Made by a program: the position numbers and the translations under genes | Notes under the pieces: generated by a model | The model's input: only the letters and a program-made list of their open reading frames with translations | What the model was told of the DNA's origin: nothing | Databases searched by the model: none | In this document: one piece after another, positions 1-8,800 of the stretch | How the letters are laid out: the number at the start of each line of letters is the position of its first letter | How positions within the stretch are numbered: the stretch's first letter is position 1 | From: JBQCEE01 sp051960575 | GTDB lineage: Bacteria > Actinomycetota > Actinomycetes > Mycobacteriales > Jatrophihabitantaceae | Reading direction: 5' to 3' | Assembly: GCF_051960575.1 (NCBI RefSeq) | Contig: NZ_JBQCEE010000282.1 | Coordinates: 1-20,827 of the forward strand | DNA length: 20,827 nucleotides

Positions 1-1076
<1,076 letters not shown>

Positions 1077-1133
1077 GGTCCTTCTCGATTCCTGCCGTGT
1101 GGGTGGTCGGCTTGAGACGTGCGGGTGCTGGGG

Positions 1134-1604
1134 TTACCAGCGGTAGTGCGCGAAGGCGCGGTTCGACTCGGCCATCTTGTGGGTGTCCTCGCGTCGCTTG
1201 ACGCTGGCACCGAGGCCGTTGCTCGCGTCCAGGATCTCGTTCATGAGCCGCTCGGTCATGGTCGTCTCCCGCCGCTGGCGCGAGTAGCCGACCAGCCAGC
1301 GCAGCGCCAGCGTGGTGCTGCGGTTCGGCTTGACCTCGACGGGCACCTGGTAGGTGGCGCCACCGACGCGGCGGCTCTTCACCTCGAGGGCCGGCTTGAC
1401 GTTGTCGAGCGCGCGCTTGAGCGTCACGACCGGGTCGGCCCCGGTCTTGTCGCGGGTGCCCTCGAGGGCGCCGTAGACGATGCGCTCGGCGAGCGAGCGC
1501 TTGCCGTCGAGCAGGATCTTGTTCACGAGCTGGGTGACGAGCGGCGAGCTGTACACCGGGTCGATGACGAGGGGGCGCTTGGGCGCCGGACCCTTGCGGG
1601 GCAT
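1134..1604 (-). CDS. rpsG: 30S ribosomal protein S7
   Basis: S7 is a primary 16S rRNA binder that nucleates the head of the 30S subunit. The product is 156 residues, the normal bacterial length, and starts MPRKGPAPKRPL. It carries the conserved stretches QLVNKILLDGK, KPALEVKSRRVGGATYQVP and SRQRRETTM typical of actinobacterial S7. The ATG at 1604 is one base past the rpsL stop codon, and its Shine-Dalgarno element (AAGGAG) lies inside the last codons of rpsL, so the two genes are probably translationally coupled. The one-base gap leaves no room for the structured rpsL-rpsG spacer through which S7 represses the operon in enterobacteria. Certain. Confidence 0.98.
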   Translation of the reverse strand: MPRKGPAPKRPLVIDPVYSSPLVTQLVNKILLDGKRSLAERIVYGALEGTRDKTGADPVVTLKRALDNVKPALEVKSRRVGGATYQVPVEVKPNRSTTLALRWLVGYSRQRRETTMTERLMNEILDASNGLGASVKRREDTHKMAESNRAFAHYRW

Positions 1605-1605
1605 G

Positions 1606-1980
1606 TCAGCTCTTCTCCTTCTTCGCGCCGTAGCGGCTGCGGGCCTGCTTGCGGTTGCGGACGCCCTGGGTGTCCAGCGAACCGCGGATGATCTTGTAGC
1701 GGACGCCCGGGAGGTCCTTCACACGACCGCCGCGCACGAGCACGATCGAGTGCTCCTGCAGGTTGTGGCCCACACCCGGGATGTAGGCGGTGACCTCGAT
1801 GCCGCTGGTGAGCCGGACGCGGGCGACCTTGCGCAGCGCGGAGTTCGGCTTCTTCGGGGTGGTCGTGTAGACGCGGGTGCAGACACCCCGACGCTGCGGC
1901 GAGCCCTTGAGCGCCGGCGTCTTGGTCTTGCCGATCTTGTCCTCGCGACCCTTGCGGACCAGCTGATTGATCGTAGGCAT
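1606..1980 (-). CDS. rpsL: 30S ribosomal protein S12
   Basis: S12 sits in the decoding centre and controls translational accuracy. The protein is 124 residues from the conserved start MPTINQLVRKG. A longer frame begins at 2010, but the extra residues are not part of the family, and an AAGGAG element lies 12 bases before the ATG at 1980. Both lysines whose replacement gives streptomycin resistance in mycobacteria are wild type: K43 in TPKKPNSALRK and K88 in GRVKDLPG. This suggests no S12-based streptomycin resistance. The gene is first in the visible str operon and is followed immediately by rpsG. Its promoter probably lies in the 364-bp gap upstream. Certain. Confidence 0.98.
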   Translation of the reverse strand: MPTINQLVRKGREDKIGKTKTPALKGSPQRRGVCTRVYTTTPKKPNSALRKVARVRLTSGIEVTAYIPGVGHNLQEHSIVLVRGGRVKDLPGVRYKIIRGSLDTQGVRNRKQARSRYGAKKEKS

Positions 1981-2344
1981 GCGGCCTGCAATCTCCTTCT
2001 CGTGAGGCACACGGCCTCGTTCGATGCGCTATCGGTGTGCTGTCGTGGTGCGTCTGCTGTGGTGTTGTGGCCCGCCCGCGCATCGTCTCCGACCCCCGCG
2101 GTCGGGCGTGTCGCCCGGTTCGCAGCGCGATCCCCGCGCAGAATCTGCGTTGGTACCGCTTGGATGGAGATCGTGCGCCGCACCGGTGGAGCTGGTCGGG
2201 CACGGATCGAACCCGGATCGCTCCGGGCACAAGCTGCAACCCTACCTGCTGCCACTGCGGAGTTGCAAAACGCCCCCCGGCCGGCCGCCCAGGTTTGCAA
2301 CCGGCGTCCGGTGTGGATCATTCCCCGGGGTCCCGCGTGATCGG
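1981..2344 (-). promoter_or_regulatory. Upstream region of the str operon with a candidate promoter and long leader
   Basis: This 364-bp gap separates the W-protein gene ending at 2345 from rpsL. No convincing gene or tRNA is seen. On the minus strand, TTGCAA (2263-2268) and TAGGGT (2239-2244) are spaced by 18 bases and fit a housekeeping sigma promoter. Transcription would then start near 2232, leaving a leader of about 250 bases. A perfect 6-bp hairpin with a GNRA-type loop (CCCGGA-GCGA-TCCGGG, 2212-2227) would sit near the 5' end of that transcript. A second small inverted repeat (ACCGG-CGT-CCGGT) lies at 2300-2312. The promoter call is by pattern only. Confidence 0.4.
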
Positions 2345-2941
2345 TCAGACCCAGCGGAACGTGGTCATGACCGCGTCGAAGAGGGTCACGAGCGCGCCGA
2401 CGACCGGCGCCGCGGCCTCCTCGACGGCCAGCACGGAGCAGGTCACCGTCAGCCAGCGCGACGAGTGCGGCGCCGGGAAGACGTAGGCGACCCGGCGGGT
2501 CGGCGGCACCTCGACGCCGCCCGACGGCCGTGCCGGCGTCACCACCTCGTCGGTGCGCACCGACGGCTCGCCGTCGACCGAGGCGAGCGCCGCGCCGGGT
2601 GCTGCGGCGAGCGCGGTGAGCACCTCCTGCACGCTGCCGCCCGCGAGCTGCGTCGCCTCGGCGACGACGAACGACGCCGGGATGCTCATGCCGTGCATGC
2701 CCCCGAGAGGCAGATACAGCCCGAGCGCGTCGATGGACGCCGCCCCGGCGGCCGCCGTCCGCAGCAACCCCTCGAGCTTCGCCCGGCGGGGGGCCCACTC
2801 GTCGCGCGGCAGGTCCGGCGGCCGCACCGACTCGACCGCCTCGCGCACCGTCGCGTCGAGATCACCCCGGACGTCGAGGCGCACCCAGCCGGCCGGCAGC
2901 GCGAGCCGGAAGGCCCCCGGGGCGAGGTCGGCACCCGTCAC
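2345..2941 (-). CDS. Uncharacterised W-protein of the T7SS-like operon (third copy, most divergent)
   Basis: I do not recognise this family. The product is 198 residues. The GTG start at 2941 overlaps the stop of the upstream membrane-protein gene (GTGA), which decides the start and implies coupled translation. The N-terminus has a short beta-like stretch with an aromatic motif (LPAGWVRLDV), a charged helical segment, then LGLYLPLGGMHG, SIPASFVVAEA and a C-terminal half of beta-strand character ending in a hydrophobic helix (VVGALVTLFDAVMTT). By eye the layout matches the W-protein at 3540-4106 and the broken gene at 10778-11401: an N-terminal W/P motif, one helix, a hydrophobic strand pair and a C-terminal aromatic-hydrophobic helix. 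It has no signal peptide or clear membrane anchor. It is the last gene of the five-gene operon. A role as a T7SS accessory or immunity-like protein is inference from position only. Confidence 0.8.
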   Translation of the reverse strand: MTGADLAPGAFRLALPAGWVRLDVRGDLDATVREAVESVRPPDLPRDEWAPRRAKLEGLLRTAAAGAASIDALGLYLPLGGMHGMSIPASFVVAEATQLAGGSVQEVLTALAAAPGAALASVDGEPSVRTDEVVTPARPSGGVEVPPTRRVAYVFPAPHSSRWLTVTCSVLAVEEAAAPVVGALVTLFDAVMTTFRWV

Positions 2942-3540
2942 GACGCCGCGCCCGACCGGCCCGCACGCCGCCGGGCGTACCCGACCGCGACCAGGACGAG
3001 CACCAGCGCCGTCGTCGGGACGACGAGCCACAGCACCCGCAGGCCGTGGTCGGCGATGAAGGACTGGGCGACGACCAGCCACGGGAGGACGAGCAGCATG
3101 AACGCCGAGCGGCCGGTCCACAGCCGCGGGCCGGCGGCGAGTGCGGTGACCGGGACGACCGCCGCGAAGCCGAACGGCACCCAGACCGGCAGGCCGGCGC
3201 CGTCGAAGTGGTGCCCGGCCGCGGCCGCGATGCCGACGGCGGCGATGTCGAACACCAGCACGCCGAAGAACAGCGCCTCCCACGCGAGGAAGAGGAAGCG
3301 CAGGGTGAGCACGGCCCAGGCCGGGCCGGGGTCGTCGGGCGCGATCCACCGGATGCGCTGCCACAGCCCCATGCCCTCCGGCGCCGTGCGGGGTGCCGGC
3401 GGCGCCGCTGGCGCCGACGCCGGGCGGCGCGCGTCCACGGGCACGGTCGACCCGCTCGACGCCGGACGCACGGGCGTGCGCCCCTTGCGGTAGTGCGGCG
3501 CCGCGGTCCGTGCGGCGGGCCGACGCCCGGGCCCGGCCAT
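2938..3540 (-). CDS. Four-helix membrane protein of the T7SS-like operon
   Basis: The product is 200 residues with no family I can name. The first 58 residues are disordered and rich in Arg, Pro and Ala. Hydrophobic segments follow at about 80-110, 116-138, 145-163 and 168-192, consistent with four membrane spans, and the protein ends in a basic tail (ARRRAGRSGAAS). The ATG at 3540 shares its A with the stop codon of the upstream gene (TGATG), and its own stop overlaps the next GTG, so it is embedded in a coupled operon. A smaller four-helix protein at 10383-10781 has the same relation to another W-protein gene across eccC. The pairing suggests membrane and cytosolic partners, but no activity can be read from the sequence. 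Confidence 0.82.
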   Translation of the reverse strand: MAGPGRRPAARTAAPHYRKGRTPVRPASSGSTVPVDARRPASAPAAPPAPRTAPEGMGLWQRIRWIAPDDPGPAWAVLTLRFLFLAWEALFFGVLVFDIAAVGIAAAAGHHFDGAGLPVWVPFGFAAVVPVTALAAGPRLWTGRSAFMLLVLPWLVVAQSFIADHGLRVLWLVVPTTALVLVLVAVGYARRRAGRSGAAS

Positions 3541-4106
3541 CAGGCGGCCACCGGGTGGATGCCCTGGACGAAGCGGTCGAGGAACGGCACGGCGAGCTGC
3601 AGCGCCGCCGGGTCGTCGGCCTGCGTCCAGACGAGGATGTCGGCGCCCTCGGCACGGAAGCCGTAGGCCAGGGTGCCGGTCAGCGCGCCGGCCCCGTCGG
3701 TGTCGTAGCGCAGCACGCGCAGCCCCTCGCCCAGCGCCGGCGTCTCGAGCGGGGTCACCTGCGGCCGGTCGTACCCGGCGGGGTCGCCGGCGCCGAGCTG
3801 CTCGGCGAGCTCGCCCCGGTCGCCGGTGGGCGCGATGTTGACCAGCACGAGCAGCACCGCGGGGGCGTCGTCGGGCAGCAGCACGTAGAGGTTGCCCTTC
3901 GCCGCCTGTCGCTCCGCGACGGCGGCGAGGTTCAGGAACAGGTGCTCGAGCGGCCCCGACTGCGCGGTCTCGCCCCAGCCGCGGGCGCGCCGCTCGGCCG
4001 CGCGGTGCTCGGCCCACTGCTCGACCGTGGCGTCCGGGCCGTCCGGGAACTCGAACGGCACGGGCACCCACAGCGCCTCGTCGAAGTCGATCCGCCAGCC
4101 CGTCAT
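3540..4106 (-). CDS. Uncharacterised W-protein (best-preserved copy)
   Basis: The product is 188 residues from the ATG at 4106, 19 bases after the stop of the putative T7SS substrate gene. Longer readings of this frame run into that gene and are not credible. The start region reads WRIDFDEALWVPVPFEF, followed by WAEHRAAERRARGWGE, a helical segment, a hydrophobic strand region (NLYVLLPDDAPAVLLVLVNI) and a C-terminal part containing TLAYGFRAEGADILVWTQA and a final helix. The IDFDxxxWVxVP and WAExxA signatures recur in the interrupted gene at 10778-11401, which shows the two are paralogues. No signal peptide, membrane span or catalytic motif is visible. Placement directly after a large secreted-type protein would fit an immunity protein or chaperone, but a second copy in the same operon and a third beside eccC argue for a more general accessory role. 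Function unknown. Confidence 0.82.
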   Translation of the reverse strand: MTGWRIDFDEALWVPVPFEFPDGPDATVEQWAEHRAAERRARGWGETAQSGPLEHLFLNLAAVAERQAAKGNLYVLLPDDAPAVLLVLVNIAPTGDRGELAEQLGAGDPAGYDRPQVTPLETPALGEGLRVLRYDTDGAGALTGTLAYGFRAEGADILVWTQADDPAALQLAVPFLDRFVQGIHPVAA

Positions 4107-4125
4107 CGCGGCATCGGCCGGGCCG

Positions 4126-5430
4126 TCACCACGGCAGCTCCTCGACCGTGAACCGGCTGTGCGGCACGAAGTGCTCCTTGAAGTCGTTGTACGCCGGCCA
4201 GTACGGCTTGTGGTGGTTGACCCACGGCAGCGAGCTCGGGCTGAGCGCGAGGTTGCCGAACAGCGTCGCCGAGCCGAGCGCCCAGGCGCCCTGCGCGGTG
4301 CGGTAGTAGCGCTGCCCCTCGGCGGCGTAGGCCGCCAGCTTGGTGCTGCGCGGGAACGTGGTCGCCAGGTCGGTGAGCACGTTGTGCGCCGCGGCCAGCT
4401 CGCGGTCACCGCCGACGATGAGCCGGTCGATGGTGCTGGTGCCGGCGCGGGCGTCCGCGGCCACCTCGCGGGCGAAGGTCTGCGCGCTGCCGGTGAGGGT
4501 CGGCATCCCGTCGCGCGCCAGCCCGGCGAACTCCTTGTAGTTGCGGCCCGCGTACTTGACCGCGAACTGCGCGCCCTCCTTCTCGAGCACCTCCGCGCTG
4601 CGGGCCGCGGCGCCGCCCATGCCGAGCGTGAGCAGGCCGACCGCGTCCAGGGCGAGGTCGAGGAAGCTGGCGTTGCCGGTGGCGTAGAGGAACGAGTCGC
4701 CGGCGAAGGCGACGAAGGTCGCGATGAGCGCGAGGTCGATGAGGTCGAGGCCGGGGATGAACAGCATCGCGATCGCCGCCACCGCGGCGACGTAGTTCGC
4801 CACCTCGACGACCACCTTCACGATGCTCACCACGACGTCCCACCAGTGGTGGTGGTCCTTCAGGTCGTCGTCCGAGCCGTGGCCGATCTTGCCGGCCGCT
4901 GTTCTGCCCGCGTCGTGCAGCGCCGAGAGCGCGTGCTGCAGCCGGCGCTGCGCCGCCTGCAGCTGCCCGTCGGCCCGCTGGACGCTGTCGCTGTGCGCCT
5001 TGGCCAGCGCCTTCTGGTGGTCGGTGAGCGGGGGGCCACCCGGCGTGGCCTGCGGGTTCGGCGACGCGGCCGCCGACTGCTGCGCGGCGTGGGCTGCCTC
5101 GGCGTCGCGCAGCGCCCCGGCCGACTCGTCGCGCGCGTCGAAGAGCGCGTGCGCGAACGGGCCGAGGGCCGAGCCGACCGCCGCGTACCGCTCGTGCGCC
5201 TTGCGCACCTCGCCCGAGAGCTTCGACAGGTCGTCCTGCAGCGACTTGGCGAACTTGCCCACCATCTCGTTGCCGCTGCCGAGGTGGGACAGCCGGTCGG
5301 CCTCGGCGAGGATCGTCGACGCCATGTCGGTGTAGTAGCGCGCCTGGGCGGCGACCGCCTCGGGGTCCCCCGGGACGGGATCGCGCCCGTCACCGGTGAG
5401 AAGCGCCCAGTTGCCCGGCCGCGCGCTCAT
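4126..5430 (-). CDS. Putative T7SS-secreted large protein with WXG-like N-terminus and membrane segments
   Basis: The product is 434 residues. It opens with NWALLTGDGRDPVPGDPEAV, which resembles the signal region of actinobacterial T7SS polymorphic toxins (W..L...DPVPGDPEAV, then a long helical hairpin). Residues 25-185 look like a WXG/LXG-type helical bundle. A His/Trp-rich turn (DDDLKDHHHWWD) leads into hydrophobic segments at about 197-280. The last 150 residues are mixed and end in FTVEELPW. I recognise no nuclease, ADP-ribosyltransferase or other toxin fold at the C-terminus, so a pore-forming or novel activity, or a structural role, remains open. Its ATG overlaps the stop of the WXG100-like gene (ATGA), as expected for a small helper co-expressed with its large partner. 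The substrate call is fairly sure; toxin activity is not shown. Confidence 0.82.
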   Translation of the reverse strand: MSARPGNWALLTGDGRDPVPGDPEAVAAQARYYTDMASTILAEADRLSHLGSGNEMVGKFAKSLQDDLSKLSGEVRKAHERYAAVGSALGPFAHALFDARDESAGALRDAEAAHAAQQSAAASPNPQATPGGPPLTDHQKALAKAHSDSVQRADGQLQAAQRRLQHALSALHDAGRTAAGKIGHGSDDDLKDHHHWWDVVVSIVKVVVEVANYVAAVAAIAMLFIPGLDLIDLALIATFVAFAGDSFLYATGNASFLDLALDAVGLLTLGMGGAAARSAEVLEKEGAQFAVKYAGRNYKEFAGLARDGMPTLTGSAQTFAREVAADARAGTSTIDRLIVGGDRELAAAHNVLTDLATTFPRSTKLAAYAAEGQRYYRTAQGAWALGSATLFGNLALSPSSLPWVNHHKPYWPAYNDFKEHFVPHSRFTVEELPW

Positions 5431-5744
5431 CGGGCGGTCACCCGGCCGCCGCCGCCGGTGGGATGGACGTCGAGCGCGGACGCGAGCTTCTCCTCGGTCG
5501 CGCGGAAGGAGTTGAGGCAGGCCTGCGAGTGCTTGTAGGCGTCGTCCATCTTGCCGATGAGCTTCTCGCGGTGGTCCTTCCAGTTGTGCGCGAAGTCGTG
5601 CATCGCGTCGCGCACCGCGTCGTCGGACCAGATGTCCTCGATGCCGTCGACCCGCTTGGTCGTGTGCTCGAACTCGTTCTTGATCTTCTCGAGTGCCTGC
5701 TGCGAGTGCTCGAGTTCCTCGAAATCCACGACCAGGTCGCTCAT
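5427..5744 (-). CDS. WXG100-like small protein, partner of the large substrate
   Basis: The product is 105 residues and almost entirely helical, with a helix-turn-helix layout: helix 1 to about residue 37, a turn with IWSDDAVRD in the position of the WxG motif (W39, with Asp instead of Gly), then helix 2 through HDFAHNWKDHREKL. A short Gly-rich tail follows. It has no YxxxD/E export signal after helix 2. WXG100-family proteins form dimers that are exported by, or chaperone larger substrates for, type VII secretion. The 4-bp overlap with the large downstream gene supports a heterodimer or targeting-factor role. No Shine-Dalgarno element precedes the ATG at 5744; instead a TACACT -10 element ends 7 bases before it, so the mRNA is probably leaderless. 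It heads the five-gene operon. Confidence 0.85.
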   Translation of the reverse strand: MSDLVVDFEELEHSQQALEKIKNEFEHTTKRVDGIEDIWSDDAVRDAMHDFAHNWKDHREKLIGKMDDAYKHSQACLNSFRATEEKLASALDVHPTGGGGRVTAR

Positions 5745-5751
5745 GGCGGAA

Positions 5752-5757
5752 AGTGTA
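5752..5757 (-). promoter_or_regulatory. -10 element of a leaderless promoter for the WXG100-like operon
   Basis: On the minus strand, TACACT is followed by exactly 7 bases and then the ATG at 5744, which itself lacks a ribosome binding site. This is the arrangement of leaderless actinobacterial promoters, where transcription starts at the A of the ATG. No good -35 hexamer is seen. In its place is a 5-bp inverted repeat (CGGTC-ACGC-GACCG, 5770-5783) that could be an operator. Confidence 0.55.
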
Positions 5758-5812
5758 TTTCGGGCGAGTCGGTCACGCGACCGGGGCGGTGGACGCGGTG
5801 CGTCGGGCGCCC

Positions 5813-8800
5813 TCAGCCGATCGGCACCTGGACGGCGACGAGCTCGTTGTCGCCGAGGTGCAGCAGCGCGCGGCCCGGCTGGATCTGGCCGCCGATCGAC
5901 GACCGCGGGACGCGCACGCCGATCAGGTCGCCGTCGGTGAGGTCCTGCGGCGAGAGCAGTGCGCCCTGCCGCTGCTTCTTCACGTCGATCTGCCAGCCCG
6001 AGAAGCCGGACGCGACGTCGGCCGCGTTGCCCGCGATCACGATGCCCCGGCTGCGGTCAGGGGCGGAGCGGATGAACGCCCGCAGCCAGTCCTTGCCGCT
6101 GATCTCCTTGTGCAGCTCGGCGTCGTCCATCACGAGCACGACGGGGTCGTCGCCCTGGTCGAGGTGCGACGCGAGCAGCGTCTCGGTCAGGTCGTCGTCG
6201 GTGAGCACGGCCCGCACCCCGGGCGTGCCGGCGAGGTCGCGCAACGGCGACGGGCGCGGCGCGGTGATGACGACCTCGGCACCGCCCTCGAGGAACGAGC
6301 GCACCATGCTCACGAGCACGCTGCTGCGGCCGGACTTCGGCGGCCCCGCGACGAGGAAGGTCGGGGCGCCGGCGGCCAGGTCGGGGCCGAGGGCGAGCAG
6401 CTCGTCACCGCCGACGCCGACCAGGCCCCAGAGCGGCCGCTTCACGTCGTCGGCGCGCATCGTCCACGCCTCGGCGAACGGCAGCCGGCTCGGGAGCACG
6501 TCGACGCGGAACGGCCGCCGGGCCCGTGGCACCTTCCGGTCGCGTTCCGCCGCCTCGGCCGCGATGACCCGCAGCTGCTCGGCCTGCGCCGGGCCGGACG
6601 GGTCGGCGCCGAGCACGGCGACGTGGGTCTCGATGCCGGAGTCGGCGCGGAAGGCGCGTCCCTGCGGCATCTCCTCGGGGATCTTGCGCGGGTTCAGGCC
6701 GACGAGCGAGAAGTCGCCGCGGTCGGTGAGGCGCAGCACCAGCTTGTCCTCGGTCAGCGCCGAGATGCGCCCCGTGAGCAGCGAGCGATCACCGCTGATG
6801 ACGACGTGGACGCCGACGGACGCGCCCTCCCGCAGCACCATCCACAGCGCCTCGGTCAGGGCACCGCCGTCGAGCTCGCCGAGCGAGGGCACGAAGCCCT
6901 CCCAGCGGTCGACGAGCACGAGCAGGTGCGGCAGCCGCTCGTCCGGGGCGGCTGCGGCCCGCTGCTCGGTGATGTCGGCGAAACCGCCGGCGCCGAGCAG
7001 CTCCTGGCGCCGCAGCACCTCGGCCTTGAGCCGCGTGATCAGCCGGGTGGCGCGCTCGGCCTGCGTCCGCTGCACCACCGCGCCGCAGTGCGGCAGCGCG
7101 GTCAGCGGCAGCAGGGCGCCGTTGCCGCAGTCGATGCCGTAGAGGTGGACGTCGGCGGTGCTGACGTGCGCCGCGACCATGCCCGCGATCGTCCGCAGCG
7201 CCTGCGAGCGTCCCGACCGCGGCGCCCCGGCGATGAACAGGTGCCCGAACCGTGACCACTCGATCGCCGCGACGCGGCGGGCCTGCTGGCCCGGCAGGTC
7301 CTCGAGCGCGAAGGGGACGCTCGGCACCGCCCCGTCGGGCACGCCACCGATCCGGGCGAGTTCGTCGGTGGTGAGCAGGTCCGGCAGCGCGGGCAGCCAC
7401 GGGCTGTGCTGGGGCGGCAGGCCGAGGCGGGCGTCGGCGCCCCGGATCGCCTGCACGAGCACGGCGAGGTCGGTGAGCTCCTCCTGCTCGACCGCGCCGC
7501 CGCGCTGCGGCGGCTGCGCCGGCGGGCGGCCGAGGTCGTCGCGGTCGAGCACCTGCGCCCACACCTCGCGCCGCTCGTGGGCGCCGCGCGTGCCGGGCCG
7601 CCGGCCGCCGCCGCGGCCGGCCTGGAACGGCACCAGCCACGCGGGCCCGAGCCGCCCGTAGGCCCGGCCGGGCGTGCCCTTGCTGATCCGCGCGGCGTCC
7701 GGGGCGTCGATGACGTCGCTGCTCTCGCTCGGGTCGGTCATCCGCAGCGCGATGCGCAGGTTGGTGTTCGCGCGGATCTCGGGCGACACGACACCGGTCG
7801 GACGCTGCGTGGCGAGCAGCAGGTGGATGCCGAGCGAGCGTCCGCGCTGGGCGATGTTCACCAGGCCGGTGACGAAGTCGGGCAGTTCGCGGGCCATCGA
7901 GGCGAACTCGTCGATCACGATGAGCAGTCGCGGCAGCGGTGCGAGGCCACGGTCGCGGGCGGCCGCGTCGGCGTAGTCCTCGATGTCCTTCGCCCCGGCC
8001 CCGGCGAGGATGTGCTCGCGCCGGGTGAGCTCGGCCGACAGCGAGGTGAGGGCGCGCTCGACGAGGTGGGTGTCGAGGTCGGTGACCATGCCGACCGTGT
8101 GCGGCAGGTCGACGCAGTCCTTGAACGCCGCGCCGCCCTTGTAGTCGACGAGCACGAAGGTCATCGCGTCCGGCCGGTTCGCGACGGCGAGCGAGGCGAC
8201 GAGGGTCTGCAGCAGTTCGGACTTGCCGGCGCCCGTCGTGCCGGCGACCAGGCCGTGCGGGCCGTCGCGGCGAAGGTCGATGGCGAAGGGGCCGTCGAGC
8301 GAGATGCCGACGGTGGCGGCGGTACTCGCCGGCTGGACGGTCCAGCGCCCGACGACGGCCTCGGGCGTCGGCGGCTCGAGCTCGAGCACGTCGAGCAGGC
8401 GCGCGGCCGACGGCAGCACCGCGTCGTCGTCGGCGTCGCTCACGTCGCGCACGGGGGCCATCGCGCGCGCCACCCGCTGATACCAGGCGGCCGGCACGAG
8501 ATCGGGGCGCACGCCGTCGACGGTGTCGGCGTGCTGCTGCTGCACGCGCAGCCCTCCCCCGGAGGCGGTGCCGGCGGGGCCGGCGGTGATGACGGCGCCG
8601 CACTCCTCGGGCAGCAGCCGCTCGTCGGCGTCCAGACAGATGGCGTGCACGCCGAGGGCGGACCCGTCGCGCAGCAGCCCGACGACGCCGGGCAACGCAC
8701 GCAGCCGGCGGGCGCCGTCGAGCACCACGACGATGTCCGGGTCGGCGACCACCTCACGGCGGGCCACGGCGGCGCGCCGGGCGCTCAGCACGGCGGTCAG

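Noticed and set aside
2029..2232. 67-codon minus-strand frame at the predicted rpsL transcript start
   Set aside because: It would need a TTG start, has no ribosome binding site, and its composition is typical of chance frames in GC-rich DNA.
2170..2260. tRNA-like sequence on the minus strand (GGGTTCGATCC resembling a T-arm, with a D-arm-like stretch upstream)
   Set aside because: The T-arm pairs only three bases, and no anticodon stem or 7-bp acceptor stem can be formed around it.
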